Source of the DNA: Roseburia sp. 831b
GTDB taxonomy: Bacteria; Bacillota; Clostridia; Lachnospirales; Lachnospiraceae
Assembly (NCBI RefSeq): GCF_001940165.2
Contig: NZ_CP135162.1
Location: 299,501 to 363,500 of the forward strand
DNA: 64,000 nucleotides
Direction of reading: 5' to 3'
Below are positions 9,301 to 16,961 of this stretch, in pieces; position 1 is the stretch's first letter; each line of letters opens with the position of its first letter. The notes under the pieces were generated by a model. That model had not been told where the DNA came from, made no database searches, and saw only the letters and a list, made by a program, of their open reading frames with translations. Both the position numbers and the translations under genes were made by a program.

Positions 9301-10881
9301 TACAAGAACGGCGAGAGAACTGATGCAGAAGAGATTTATGCAACCATTGGTCTTTTAGATGATCCGGATAGACAGCTGCAGGAAGAACTAAGCATCAATG
9401 TTACCTCACAAAATTACATGATAATTGGCTCCGCACAATGTGGAAAGACCAATGTATTGCAGACCATTATCCGAAGCATTGCAGAAAATTATACACCACA
9501 AGAAGTAAACTTATACATGATTGATTTTGGCTCCATGATTTTAAGAAACTTTGCAGAATTAAATCATTGTGGAGGCGTTGTCTGCGTATCCGATGATGAG
9601 AAGCTAAAAAATCTGTTCAAACTTTTGAACACAGAGGTGAAAAAGAGAAAAGAAAAGCTCGCAGAGGCAGGTGTCAGCTCTTTTGTAGCATACAAGGAAG
9701 CCGGAAAATCAGATTTGCCACAGATTGTAGTGCTCATTGATAATATGACAGCGTTAAAAGAAATGTATCTTCAGGATCAGGATTATCTGCTGCCACTTTG
9801 CAGAGACGGTATTGCAGTAGGTGTTTCCTTTGTTGTTGCAAATGTGCAGACATCCGGAATCGGCTATCGCTATCTAAATAACTTTGAAGGAAGAATGACA
9901 CTGTTTTGCAATGAGACTTCTGAGTACGGAGTTATGTTTGAAGGTTGTAGAATGAAACTTCCAAATATCCCGGGACGAAGTCTGGTTCAGCGAAACAAGA
10001 ATACATATGAGTGCCAGATGTACTTGTCGTTTGAAGGAGAAAAAGAGTTTGAGCGAGTACGCGAGATTAAGAAATTTGTGGAAGAGCAGAATGCGAAGTA
10101 TGCAGGTCAAAAAGCAAAAGTGATTCCAGAAATACCAAAGGAATTAAATGTGGATTATATGCAAAAGGTATATCCAAATTACCAGAAAGAGGGAAATGTG
10201 GTACTTGGTCTGGACTACAACACGGTATTACCAAGTGTGCTTGATCTCACCGCAGGTGGAATGCTGACACTTTCCGGTAAAAAGGAAAAAGGAAAAGATG
10301 CTTTTGCAAAATATTTTGTGGAATCAATGCTTAAGGAAACATTTGGAGAGACAGAATTATATATTCTAGACGATATGACGCGCAAGTGGGGGGACTATGA
10401 ATTCCATCCAAACACTGCAGTATATTCCAATACATCAGAGACCATCCAGGCTGTGATTGACGAGATGGATCAAAGAGTGCAGATGCGTTATGAGCAGTTC
10501 TCGGAAGGACAATTCGATGCGTTGAAAGAGGAGCCATGGCTGGTACTTGTGGTTGAAAGCTCCGATGCAATCGCAGAGTTAAGTGGAAACAAGCAGGCGA
10601 TGTCAGCCATCAAGAGCTGGATTGGAAAATACAGAAATATGAAAGTATTTCTCTTGATGTCAAATGTGGAAAATAACAATATTGCATTCAGCGCACCAGA
10701 TCTGTTAAAGGTTGTGAAAGATAACCGCAGATATCTGATATTCGAAGATGCAAATAATATTAAATTGTGTGACATTTCCATCAGTGTCACAAAGAAGTAT
10801 GCAAAGCCTCTTGAACCAGGGGAAGCATTCTATGTTCATGAAAATGAATTGACAAAATTAAAGACAGTTACATTAAGTTGA
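6370..10881 (+). CDS. essC: EssC-type FtsK/SpoIIIE motor ATPase of type VII secretion
   Basis: A 1503-residue membrane ATPase, the usual size for EssC/YukBA. Residues 1-210 are two FHA-like domains, residues about 257-310 two transmembrane helices, then a linker and three FtsK/SpoIIIE ATPase domains. Domain 1 has Walker A GTTGSGKS (about 690) and Walker B LVIIVDEFAEL. Domain 2 has GSAQCGKT (about 1020) and IVVLIDNM. Domain 3 has a degenerate P-loop, SGKKEKGKD (about 1302), without the final Ser/Thr, as is common for the last EssC ATPase. It energises substrate export at the cytoplasmic membrane. It is followed directly by the WXG100 gene. Confidence 0.93.
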   Translation: MEYQYKVIISNRTIYKEFEIQSDMDKVKLGTGSSCEFRLNPENFFSEFEIEFRKEGKKWVLECSDEIYISKGDMRKLLSTDIAHGDVLSIRYASTGNEVFELRFLIDFEAKIPFYNWYVELGNTMDIATDATADLILKSRFSNNSKIRLTASGNTYLLEEIVSEYGVYLNGRKMQQKTALKDCDFFSVAEFHFYYRDRKIFFDRENLEVANGAIKELSVQSNHFRYPLFNRNTRIRKQLSDEKIEILDAPAIPKKPENNIVLTLMPSVAMLALMVVVRGVMNPSGGSYVIFSVCSMGLGIVTSVLGFFSGKKQYKKDCADRINKYTNYIEKKKLEVSTDRQEELESLNETYCNVQQDIDIAIHFDRRLFERTREDEDFLSIYLGQGTITSKRQIDYKKQERLEVGDELTEMPEKIYHLFEKIDRAPICSDMKNSNAIGIVGEKESLYGMFKNIVIDIAVRHYYGDVRIFMLVDDESKYRWIRLLPHLVNDSGIRNIVFNNESKNNIFESLYRELTYREQSEEIPYYGVVLVENEFGIKNHPISRYIERASELGMTFVFFERSVEELPLHCDEIIQLHSDTEGEICKSEDGNQVQEFEYQAVSDQQAAQVVQKLAPVYCEEISLENSLRKNITLYELLHIFTAEDLDLKQRWSESQIYKSMAAPLGVNAKDEVVTLNLHEKAHGPHGLVAGTTGSGKSEILQSYILSAATIFHPYEIGFVIIDFKGGGMVNQFRDLPHLIGAITNIDGNEVQRSLKSIKAELMKRQNLFAEAGVNHIDKYIQLYKEKKVSVALPHLVIIVDEFAELKAEQPEFMKELISAARIGRSLGVHLILATQKPSGVVDAQIWSNSKFKLCLKVQSKEDSNEVLKTPLAAEIKEPGRAYLQVGNNEIFELFQSAYSGAPATMEETEGNKEFGINQLNFAGMKKMVYQKKKAKRKDSQNKNQLDAIVEYIASYCEKEHIKKLPNICMPPLPQVLDYKNGERTDAEEIYATIGLLDDPDRQLQEELSINVTSQNYMIIGSAQCGKTNVLQTIIRSIAENYTPQEVNLYMIDFGSMILRNFAELNHCGGVVCVSDDEKLKNLFKLLNTEVKKRKEKLAEAGVSSFVAYKEAGKSDLPQIVVLIDNMTALKEMYLQDQDYLLPLCRDGIAVGVSFVVANVQTSGIGYRYLNNFEGRMTLFCNETSEYGVMFEGCRMKLPNIPGRSLVQRNKNTYECQMYLSFEGEKEFERVREIKKFVEEQNAKYAGQKAKVIPEIPKELNVDYMQKVYPNYQKEGNVVLGLDYNTVLPSVLDLTAGGMLTLSGKKEKGKDAFAKYFVESMLKETFGETELYILDDMTRKWGDYEFHPNTAVYSNTSETIQAVIDEMDQRVQMRYEQFSEGQFDALKEEPWLVLVVESSDAIAELSGNKQAMSAIKSWIGKYRNMKVFLLMSNVENNNIAFSAPDLLKVVKDNRRYLIFEDANNIKLCDISISVTKKYAKPLEPGEAFYVHENELTKLKTVTLS

Positions 10882-10920
10882 TGGAATCTGCTAAAGGGCA
10901 GTTTACCATAAAAATTATTT

Positions 10921-10927
10921 AAGGAGG
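10921..10927 (+). promoter_or_regulatory. Strong Shine-Dalgarno of the WXG100 gene
   Basis: AAGGAGG, a perfect anti-16S match ten bases before the ATG at 10938. It fits high translation of the small secreted substrate relative to the essC motor just upstream. Confidence 0.7.
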
Positions 10928-10937
10928 GCCAGAAGAA

Positions 10938-11231
10938 ATGGCAGTGAACAAAGTTGATTATGAGGTACTTACAAATGGTGTAAGCGTGTACGCTAACCAG
11001 GCAGAAGCATTGGACGAGGTAATCCAGGCTTTGGTGAAAATGAATGGAGAATTACAGAATGGTTGGACAAACCAGACTGCAGATGCATTCATTGAAAGAT
11101 TTGAAGATGAGTACAAACCAGCACTTGAAAACGCAAGAGATGCCGTTCAGAGTATTTCAGACTTCATCCAGAACTACATGCAGAATAGACAGGATGATGA
11201 TGCACAGGGTGCAGCAGCAGTAAGAGCCTAA
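10938..11231 (+). CDS. esxA: WXG100-family protein (EsxA-like)
   Basis: A 97-residue all-helical protein of the WXG100 type: helix 1 (about 8-38), a turn with GWTNQTADAF where the usual W-x-G is W-T-N, and helix 2 (about 45-85). The C-terminal tail is polar. No canonical Y-x-x-x-[DE] export motif is obvious after helix 2. WXG100 proteins are small T7SS substrates or co-secreted partners that dimerise. It follows essC by 56 bp and is followed by a strong hairpin that probably separates its expression level from the effector genes. Confidence 0.88.
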   Translation: MAVNKVDYEVLTNGVSVYANQAEALDEVIQALVKMNGELQNGWTNQTADAFIERFEDEYKPALENARDAVQSISDFIQNYMQNRQDDDAQGAAAVRA

Positions 11232-11243
11232 TTTTATTTGTGT

Positions 11244-11265
11244 CACCTGCCAGTTTCGGCAGGTG
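11244..11265 (+). terminator. Hairpin after the WXG100 gene
   Basis: A perfect 8-bp stem, CACCTGCC / GGCAGGTG, around a six-base loop. No T-run follows, so it is more likely an mRNA-stabilising or partial-termination element. It lies between the WXG100 stop codon and the next start. Confidence 0.55.
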
Positions 11266-11300
11266 GCCAAGTAACACGAAAAGATTCAAGGGGAAAAAGA

Positions 11301-12530
11301 ATGAGAGACTTTTCAGCAGCAGCGAAAGAAACATTATTGGGTTATGTCGAAGAAGTAACAGCAAGTGGAATATGGGAAAAAATTGGTGATGCAATCGGAG
11401 ATTGCGGATTAACAGTACAAGGCTGGTTAGAGCAGCTTGGAATATTAACGTGTACACAGGATGTAGAACAGTATTATAAGAAAATACTGGATAAAAATAA
11501 TACAACAAAAGAAGAAATTGAAGAAATATTTACGAATGTTCAGAAGGTTGATGCAGACTATGTAGAGAAAATATTAGAACTCATGTATGTAGGGAACCTT
11601 CTTATAAAATATATAACAGATATGACAGATTCCATTGATCCCGATGGTGGAAAAATAGATGTAGGAAAGCTGACGGAACTGTTAGAGAGTGATAAAGAGG
11701 AACTGGAGAAGGCACAGTTAGTGGTCGTAAAAACTTTAGTAGAAGACGATGAACTGGAAGATGCCACGGAGTATGTGGAGGCGGTAGTGTCATATAAATT
11801 GACGTATGATGAATTTGAGGCATTATCAGAGGAAGAACAGTTAAACTATTTAGGCAGAGTAGCAGACTGGTTGTTAGCACTCTATCCAAATATTGAATTA
11901 GAGGCAGGCAAATACGAAATTAGTGTGCCAATTGGTGCAGATATGGCTGCAACTTACAATGTGACAGTAACTGCATCAGGGGAAACGGGTAATAACAATA
12001 CCGTTAAAATTACCATGGAAGAACAGCAGATGGTCATAAAATCTGCGTATAAGTTGGATTATAAAAATTTGTCGGCTTCGGTGGATTCGGATGGGGTGAG
12101 TGCTGGTACAGATATAAAGAATGGTGAGTTTGTGTTAAAGGGAACATCGGATGGAAATCTATTAGTGAATGGACAAATTTCGAATGGGAAATCAAAAGCG
12201 AAAGTTGAAACTGGAACGAATGGTGTGACAAGCAGCATGAAATTTGAGGTGTCAACAGTGTTAGATGATAAGACAAGTGTAAGTTCTTTTATAAAAGTTG
12301 ATAAGTCAAATAACACAGATATGCCAGGATGGGAACTTATACCCATAGATGTGGAAGAGGAATATTCGGAGCCAATCGAATATAAGATTGATGGTGAAAA
12401 AATTGAAGAAGGTGCAATAGTTGCAGTGGTGGCAATAGGTTTGTATGAAATTGTAAAATGGGGAGTTGCGATTGCCACCGCTCCAGAGACGATGGGAGCA
12501 TCAATAGGCGTAGCAGTAGCAACACCATAA
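11301..12530 (+). CDS. T7SS effector-like protein with the shared RDFS export module and hydrophobic C-terminus
   Basis: The start is placed at ATG 11301 (RBS AAGGGGAAAA), because the protein then begins MRDFSAAAK, matching the starts of the two RHS toxins at 19348 and 24934; an upstream in-frame start at 11238 would read through the hairpin. Residues 1-145 are the shared helical module with the conserved LTVQ-x-WL, DKNNTT and TDSIDPDGG-like motifs. Residues 180-370 are beta-rich and unlike any family I recognise. The last 40 residues contain a hydrophobic stretch (GAIVAVVAIGLYEIV). The following genes form a tandem membrane-protein array. The likely role is a secreted antibacterial effector acting on membranes; the activity is inferred. 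Confidence 0.65.
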   Translation: MRDFSAAAKETLLGYVEEVTASGIWEKIGDAIGDCGLTVQGWLEQLGILTCTQDVEQYYKKILDKNNTTKEEIEEIFTNVQKVDADYVEKILELMYVGNLLIKYITDMTDSIDPDGGKIDVGKLTELLESDKEELEKAQLVVVKTLVEDDELEDATEYVEAVVSYKLTYDEFEALSEEEQLNYLGRVADWLLALYPNIELEAGKYEISVPIGADMAATYNVTVTASGETGNNNTVKITMEEQQMVIKSAYKLDYKNLSASVDSDGVSAGTDIKNGEFVLKGTSDGNLLVNGQISNGKSKAKVETGTNGVTSSMKFEVSTVLDDKTSVSSFIKVDKSNNTDMPGWELIPIDVEEEYSEPIEYKIDGEKIEEGAIVAVVAIGLYEIVKWGVAIATAPETMGASIGVAVATP

Positions 12531-12552
12531 AGATTAAAAAGAGGACAATAAT

Positions 12553-13224
12553 ATGAAAAGAAAAAACATTTTTGGAACAATAGTAGGAGTTGTCATCGTA
12601 ATATGCGTCTTGATGGCAATGGTACAGTTTAAGAAAGAGCAGATTACACAGAAGGACAATGTTACAGTATTACCAGGCGGAGTTACAATCAAAAAGATAG
12701 AAGATGATGAAGAGTACGACATCAGTAAAAACTATTATAAAGATTATGATGACACGGGATTAGAAACGTATGTAATAACAACAGTGTTTAATTATGATTC
12801 AGAAGAATCATATATAAAGGAAATACGTGAAGCAGACATTTGTGAGTATATATATAAGAATGAAGAAGGATATGTGGATGTAAAAGTCACAGAAAAACAA
12901 CGAAAAGAATGGCTAAGCACAGCTGAAGAGAATATAAATATAATTCTAAAAAATATGGAGGACGAAGAAAAGTGTAGTTTTGAATTTAAAGAGAAGTACA
13001 CAATTTTAGAGTCAAAGGTGGAAAAAAATTATTCATTACAAGCATATGCGAAAGATATAATAAATTTACTTTATAATGCTGAGATAATGCAAATATTTTC
13101 AGAAACTGAAAAAGAATGGTCAGTAAATGTAATAATAGAAAATATGAGTACAGGAAAGGAACTTGTAAATATTCAATATCCGCAAGAGGATTTAAGGATT
13201 GAACCTAATATGTGGAAAGAGTAG
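12553..13224 (+). CDS. Tandem-array membrane protein, copy 1 (candidate immunity protein)
   Basis: A 223-residue protein with start MKRKNIFG, one transmembrane helix at about residues 8-26 and a positive-inside N-terminus, so the remaining 195 residues should lie outside the membrane. After the helix comes a linker (VTVLPGGVTIKK) and an alpha/beta domain with the family signature SKNYYKDYDDTGLETY. I do not recognise the family. It is the first of a tandem series of paralogs directly behind an effector-like gene. That arrangement resembles immunity arrays such as tsaI behind tspA in S. aureus, and immunity is therefore the favoured, unproven role. Confidence 0.6.
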   Translation: MKRKNIFGTIVGVVIVICVLMAMVQFKKEQITQKDNVTVLPGGVTIKKIEDDEEYDISKNYYKDYDDTGLETYVITTVFNYDSEESYIKEIREADICEYIYKNEEGYVDVKVTEKQRKEWLSTAEENINIILKNMEDEEKCSFEFKEKYTILESKVEKNYSLQAYAKDIINLLYNAEIMQIFSETEKEWSVNVIIENMSTGKELVNIQYPQEDLRIEPNMWKE

Positions 13225-13236
13225 AGGATTGAGTTT

Positions 13237-13510
13237 GTGAAAAAAGATGCAAAAAGTAATATATTAGTGATAGTTGAAAGCATAATAGGAATTATTATTG
13301 CGGTATGCATCTTGATGGCGCTAGTGCAGTTAAAAAAGAACAGATTGTCATCGTAATATGTGTCTTGATGGCAATGGTTCAATTTAAGAAGGAACAGATT
13401 ACGCAGAATGAGAGTGATATTACACAGAAGGACAATGTTACAGTATTACCAGGTGGAGTTACAATCAAAAAGATAGACGATGATGAAGAGTACGACATAA
13501 GGAAGGAAAA
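13237..13510 (+). pseudogene. Two fused remnants of the tandem-array gene
   Basis: From the GTG at 13237 a diverged copy of the N-terminal membrane helix reads VKKDAKSN then IIIAVCILMALVQ and stops at 13354-13356. Overlapping this, from about 13340, a second, closer copy of the helix and linker (VCVLMAMVQFKKEQ, then TVLPGGVTIKK) continues in another frame and stops at 13512-13514, inside the start of the next copy. No C-terminal domain is left. This is the expected debris of unequal recombination between tandem copies. Confidence 0.7.
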
Positions 13511-14194
13511 ATGAAAAGAAGAAATATTTTTGGAATAGCAATGGGAATTATCGTCGTGATTTGCATCCTGATGGCAATGGTGCAGTTTAAGAAGGAGCAG
13601 ATTGCACAAAGTGAGGTTGATGCTGCACAAAAGGAAGATGTTACGGTTTTACCAGGTGGAATCACAATAAAAAAGGTAGACGATGACGAAGATTACGATA
13701 CTAGCAAGAATTATTACAAGGATTATGATGATACAGGACTGGAAACGTATGTGATATCTGGTGTTTTTTCTGATGAGGAAACATATATAAAAGGGATAAG
13801 AGAGGCAGATATATGTGAATACATATACAAGAACGAAGACGGAAATGCAGATGTAAAAGTGACCGAGGAACAAAGGGAAACATGGATAGGCAGTGCAAAA
13901 GAAAACATAGAATATGTTTTGGACAAGGTGAAAGACGATGAAGAGAGTAATTTTGAAATAAGTGAAGATTACACGGAATTAAACGTGAAAATAACAAAAC
14001 AAAGTTCACCATCAGAATTTTTATCAAATGTAGAAGTATTATTATACAATGCGGAAATCATACAGGTTTTTACAGGAGAAAAGGATTGGTCAGTACATTT
14101 TATAGTGCAAAATATGAACACAGGATATGAATTGGTAAATGTACAGTATCCACAAGAAGGATGGAATATTGACGAAGATACCTGGGATGAGTAA
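13511..14194 (+). CDS. Tandem-array membrane protein, copy 2
   Basis: A 227-residue paralog: MKRRNIFG start with AAGGAAAA upstream, a transmembrane helix (about 8-26), a longer linker with AQSEVDAAQKED, then the SKNYYKDYDDTGLETY signature and an extracytoplasmic domain. The last 25 residues (from NMNTGYELVNVQ to EDTWDE) are nearly identical to copy 4 while the middle differs, so it is a mosaic. Candidate immunity protein by context only. Confidence 0.6.
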   Translation: MKRRNIFGIAMGIIVVICILMAMVQFKKEQIAQSEVDAAQKEDVTVLPGGITIKKVDDDEDYDTSKNYYKDYDDTGLETYVISGVFSDEETYIKGIREADICEYIYKNEDGNADVKVTEEQRETWIGSAKENIEYVLDKVKDDEESNFEISEDYTELNVKITKQSSPSEFLSNVEVLLYNAEIIQVFTGEKDWSVHFIVQNMNTGYELVNVQYPQEGWNIDEDTWDE

Positions 14195-14204
14195 GGAAAG
14201 TAGA

Positions 14205-14888
14205 ATGAAAAGAAAGAATATTTTTGGAATTGTAATGGGAATTATCGTCGTGATTTGCATCCTGATGGCAATGGTGCAGTTTAAGAAGGAGCAGACTGCA
14301 CAAAGTGAGGTTGATGCTTCACAAAAGGAAGATGCTACGGTTTTACCAGATGGAATCACAATAAACAAGGTAGAAGATGACGAAGATTATGATATAAGTA
14401 AAAATTATTACAAAGATTATGATGATACAGGACTGGAAACATATGTGGTATCTGGTGTTTTTTCTGATGAAGAATCATATATAAAAGAAATAAGGGAAGC
14501 AGGTATATGTGAATACATATACAAGAACGAAGATGGATATGCGGATGTAAAAGTAACAGAGGAACAAAGAAAAAGGTGGATAGAATCAGCGGAACAAAGC
14601 ATAGAAAAAATCCAAAAAAATTTAGAAGGAGAGGAAATGTGTAGTTTCGAGTTTAATGACGATTATACAGTCTTAGAGTCGGATATTTCAAAAAAATATT
14701 CAGTAAAAAGTTATACATCTGACATATTTACATTAATATATGACGCAGAAATTATGCAAGTATTTTCAGGGAGAGATGATTGGTCTGTGAATATAGTGAT
14801 TAGAAATGTAAACACAGGTTATGAGCTTGTAAATATTCAGTTTCCGCAAGAAGAATTAAATATAACACCAGATACCTGGGATGAGTAA
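14205..14888 (+). CDS. Tandem-array membrane protein, copy 3
   Basis: A 227-residue paralog; start ATG 14205 chosen to match MKRKNIFG of the other copies, with an AAGGAAAG ribosome site. An in-frame ATG at 14139 would lie inside the preceding copy and is unlikely. It has the same layout: one N-terminal helix, a linker (SEVDASQKEDATVLP, as in copy 6), the YYKDYDDTGLETY signature, and a distinct central region with EMCSFEFNDDYTVLES resembling copies 1 and 5. Confidence 0.6.
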   Translation: MKRKNIFGIVMGIIVVICILMAMVQFKKEQTAQSEVDASQKEDATVLPDGITINKVEDDEDYDISKNYYKDYDDTGLETYVVSGVFSDEESYIKEIREAGICEYIYKNEDGYADVKVTEEQRKRWIESAEQSIEKIQKNLEGEEMCSFEFNDDYTVLESDISKKYSVKSYTSDIFTLIYDAEIMQVFSGRDDWSVNIVIRNVNTGYELVNIQFPQEELNITPDTWDE

Positions 14889-14898
14889 GGAAGGTAGA

Positions 14899-15567
14899 AT
14901 GAAAAGAAAGAATATTTTTGGAATTGTAATGGGAATTATCGTCGTGATTTGCATCTTGATGGCAATGGTACAGTTTAAGAAAGAACGGATTACACAGAAG
15001 GACAATGTTACAGTATTACCAGGTGGAGTTACAATCAAAAAGATAGAAGATGATGAAGAGTACGACATCAGTAAAAATTATTATAAGGATTATGATGATA
15101 CGGGATTAGAGACGTACGTGATAACAGCGGTATTTGATTATGATTCGGAGACAGAATATATAAAAGAGATACGTGATGCGGATATTTGTGAGTATATATA
15201 TAAAAATGGAGATGGAAATGCAGAAATAAAGGTTACAGGTAAACAAAGAAAAAAATGGTTAGAAGGGGCAAAAAAAAATATAGATAACGTTTTAGAACGT
15301 ATGGAAAAAGAGGATATGTGCAATTTTATGGTGGATGAGGATTACGAAAGATTAACAGTTAAAATGACAAAACAATATTCCCCCCAAACTTTTTATGAGG
15401 ATGTTAAGAGTGTGCTTTATAATGAGGAAATTGTGCAAGTGTTTTCAGGAGTAGAAGATTGGTCGGTACATTTTATAGTGGAGAATATGAATACAGGATA
15501 TGAATTAGTAAATGTACAATATCCACAAGAAGGGTGGAATATTGACGAGGATACCTGGGATGAATAA
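14899..15567 (+). CDS. Tandem-array membrane protein, copy 4
   Basis: A 222-residue paralog; start ATG 14899 in line with MKRKNIFG. The linker lacks the SEVDA insertion and matches copy 1 (TQKDNVTVLPGGVTIKK), whereas the C-terminal 35 residues match copy 2. A run of nine A (15270-15278) inside the coding region could slip. Same predicted topology as the other copies, with the bulk outside the membrane. Confidence 0.6.
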   Translation: MKRKNIFGIVMGIIVVICILMAMVQFKKERITQKDNVTVLPGGVTIKKIEDDEEYDISKNYYKDYDDTGLETYVITAVFDYDSETEYIKEIRDADICEYIYKNGDGNAEIKVTGKQRKKWLEGAKKNIDNVLERMEKEDMCNFMVDEDYERLTVKMTKQYSPQTFYEDVKSVLYNEEIVQVFSGVEDWSVHFIVENMNTGYELVNVQYPQEGWNIDEDTWDE

Positions 15568-15582
15568 AGGACAATAAAATAA

Positions 15583-16266
15583 TATGAAAAGAAAAACATT
15601 TTTGGAACAATAGTAGGAGTTGTCATCGTAATATGCATCCTGATGGCAATGGTGCAGTTTAAGAAGGAGCAGATTGCACAAAGTGAGGTTGATGCTGCAC
15701 AAAAGGAAGATGTTACGGTTTTACCAGACGGAGTTGCCATAAAAAAGGTAGACGATGATGAAGATTATGATACAAGCAAAAATTATTATAAAGATTATGA
15801 TGATACAGGACTGGAAACATATGTGATATCTGGTGTTTTTTCTGATGAAAAGACATACATAGAGGAAGTAAGAGAAGCGAATATATGTGAGTATATATAT
15901 ATAAATGCAGATGGAAATGCAGATATAAAAGTGACAGAGGAACAAAGAGAAGAATGGTTAAAGAATGCAAAGAAAAATATTGAGGTTATATTAGACCGAA
16001 CTGAAGAAGAGAGTATGTGCGAATTTAAGTTCAATCAAGACTATACGGTTCTAGAATCCAGTGCTGATAAAGAATATTCAGGGCGAACATATGTAGAGGA
16101 TTTGATGAATTTAATTTACAATGCAGAAATTGAGCAGATATTTTCAGGAGCAGAGGATTGGTCAATAAATATAATTATAAGAAATATGCGTACAGGATTT
16201 GAAATCATAAATGTTAATTATCCACAGGAAGAGATAAGTGTAAAAGGGAGTCTGTGGGACGAATAG
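15583..16266 (+). pseudogene. Tandem-array membrane protein, copy 5, frameshifted in its N-terminus
   Basis: The start ATGAAAAGAAAAACATT at 15583 has one A less than copy 1, so MKRKT runs into a stop after nine codons. The rest of the gene is intact in another frame and could be translated from the internal ATG at 15643, giving 207 residues that have lost most of the membrane helix. The C-terminal domain (YYKDYDDTGLETY, central KFNQDYTVLESS) is complete. It is either a recent pseudogene or a copy switched off by slippage in the A-run. Confidence 0.65.
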
Positions 16267-16273
16267 GGAAAAA

Positions 16274-16951
16274 ATGAAAAGAAAGAATATTTTTGGAATA
16301 GCAATAGGAATCATCGTCGTGATTTGCATCCTGATGGCAATGGTGCAGTTTAAGAAGGAGCAGACTGCACAAAGTGAGGTTGATGCTTCACAAAAGGAAG
16401 ATGCTACGGTTTTACCAGGTGGAATCACAATAAACAAGGTAGAAGATTATGATACAAGCAAGAATTATTACAAAGACTATGATGATACAGGACTGGAAAC
16501 ATATGTGATATCTGGTGTTTTTTCTGATGAAAAGACATATATAGAGGAAGTAAGAGAAGCGAATATATGTGAATATATATATATAAATAAAGATGGATAT
16601 GCGGATGTAAAAGTTACAGAAAAACAAAGAAAAGAGTGGGTAAGAACTGCAGAAGAGAAGATAAACAAGATTCTTGAAAAAACAGCTGATGAAGAAAAAT
16701 GTAATTTTAAGTTTAATGAAGATTATACAGTTTTGATGTCCGAGGTACAAAGTCAATACACATTACAAACATATGCGGAGGATATGGTAAGTTTAATTTA
16801 TAATGCAGAAATAATTCAAATATTTTCAGAAAACAAGGAAACGTGGTCTGTAAATGTAGTGATAGAAAACATGGACACGGGAAAGGAACTGGTAAATATT
16901 CAATATCCACAAGAAGATTTAAACCTTGAAGCAGACATGTGGGACGAATAA
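16274..16951 (+). CDS. Tandem-array membrane protein, copy 6
   Basis: A 225-residue paralog: MKRKNIFGIAIG start, one helix, SEVDASQKED linker, a small deletion before DYDTSKNYYKDY, then an extracytoplasmic domain whose second half resembles copy 1 (ENMDTGKELVNIQYPQEDL). It overlaps no neighbour; 10 bp separate it from the next copy's start. Confidence 0.6.
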   Translation: MKRKNIFGIAIGIIVVICILMAMVQFKKEQTAQSEVDASQKEDATVLPGGITINKVEDYDTSKNYYKDYDDTGLETYVISGVFSDEKTYIEEVREANICEYIYINKDGYADVKVTEKQRKEWVRTAEEKINKILEKTADEEKCNFKFNEDYTVLMSEVQSQYTLQTYAEDMVSLIYNAEIIQIFSENKETWSVNVVIENMDTGKELVNIQYPQEDLNLEADMWDE

Positions 16952-16961
16952 GGAAGGAAAA

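Noticed and set aside
11558..12580. Ser-rich and Leu/Pro-rich minus-strand frames opposite the 11301 gene
   Set aside because: Low-complexity shadows of the Asp/Glu- and Lys-rich plus-strand protein.
15270..15278. A9 run in array copy 4 as a phase-variation switch
   Set aside because: The region is generally A-rich and the run lies mid-gene in an otherwise normal frame; weaker case than the A10 run of toxin B.
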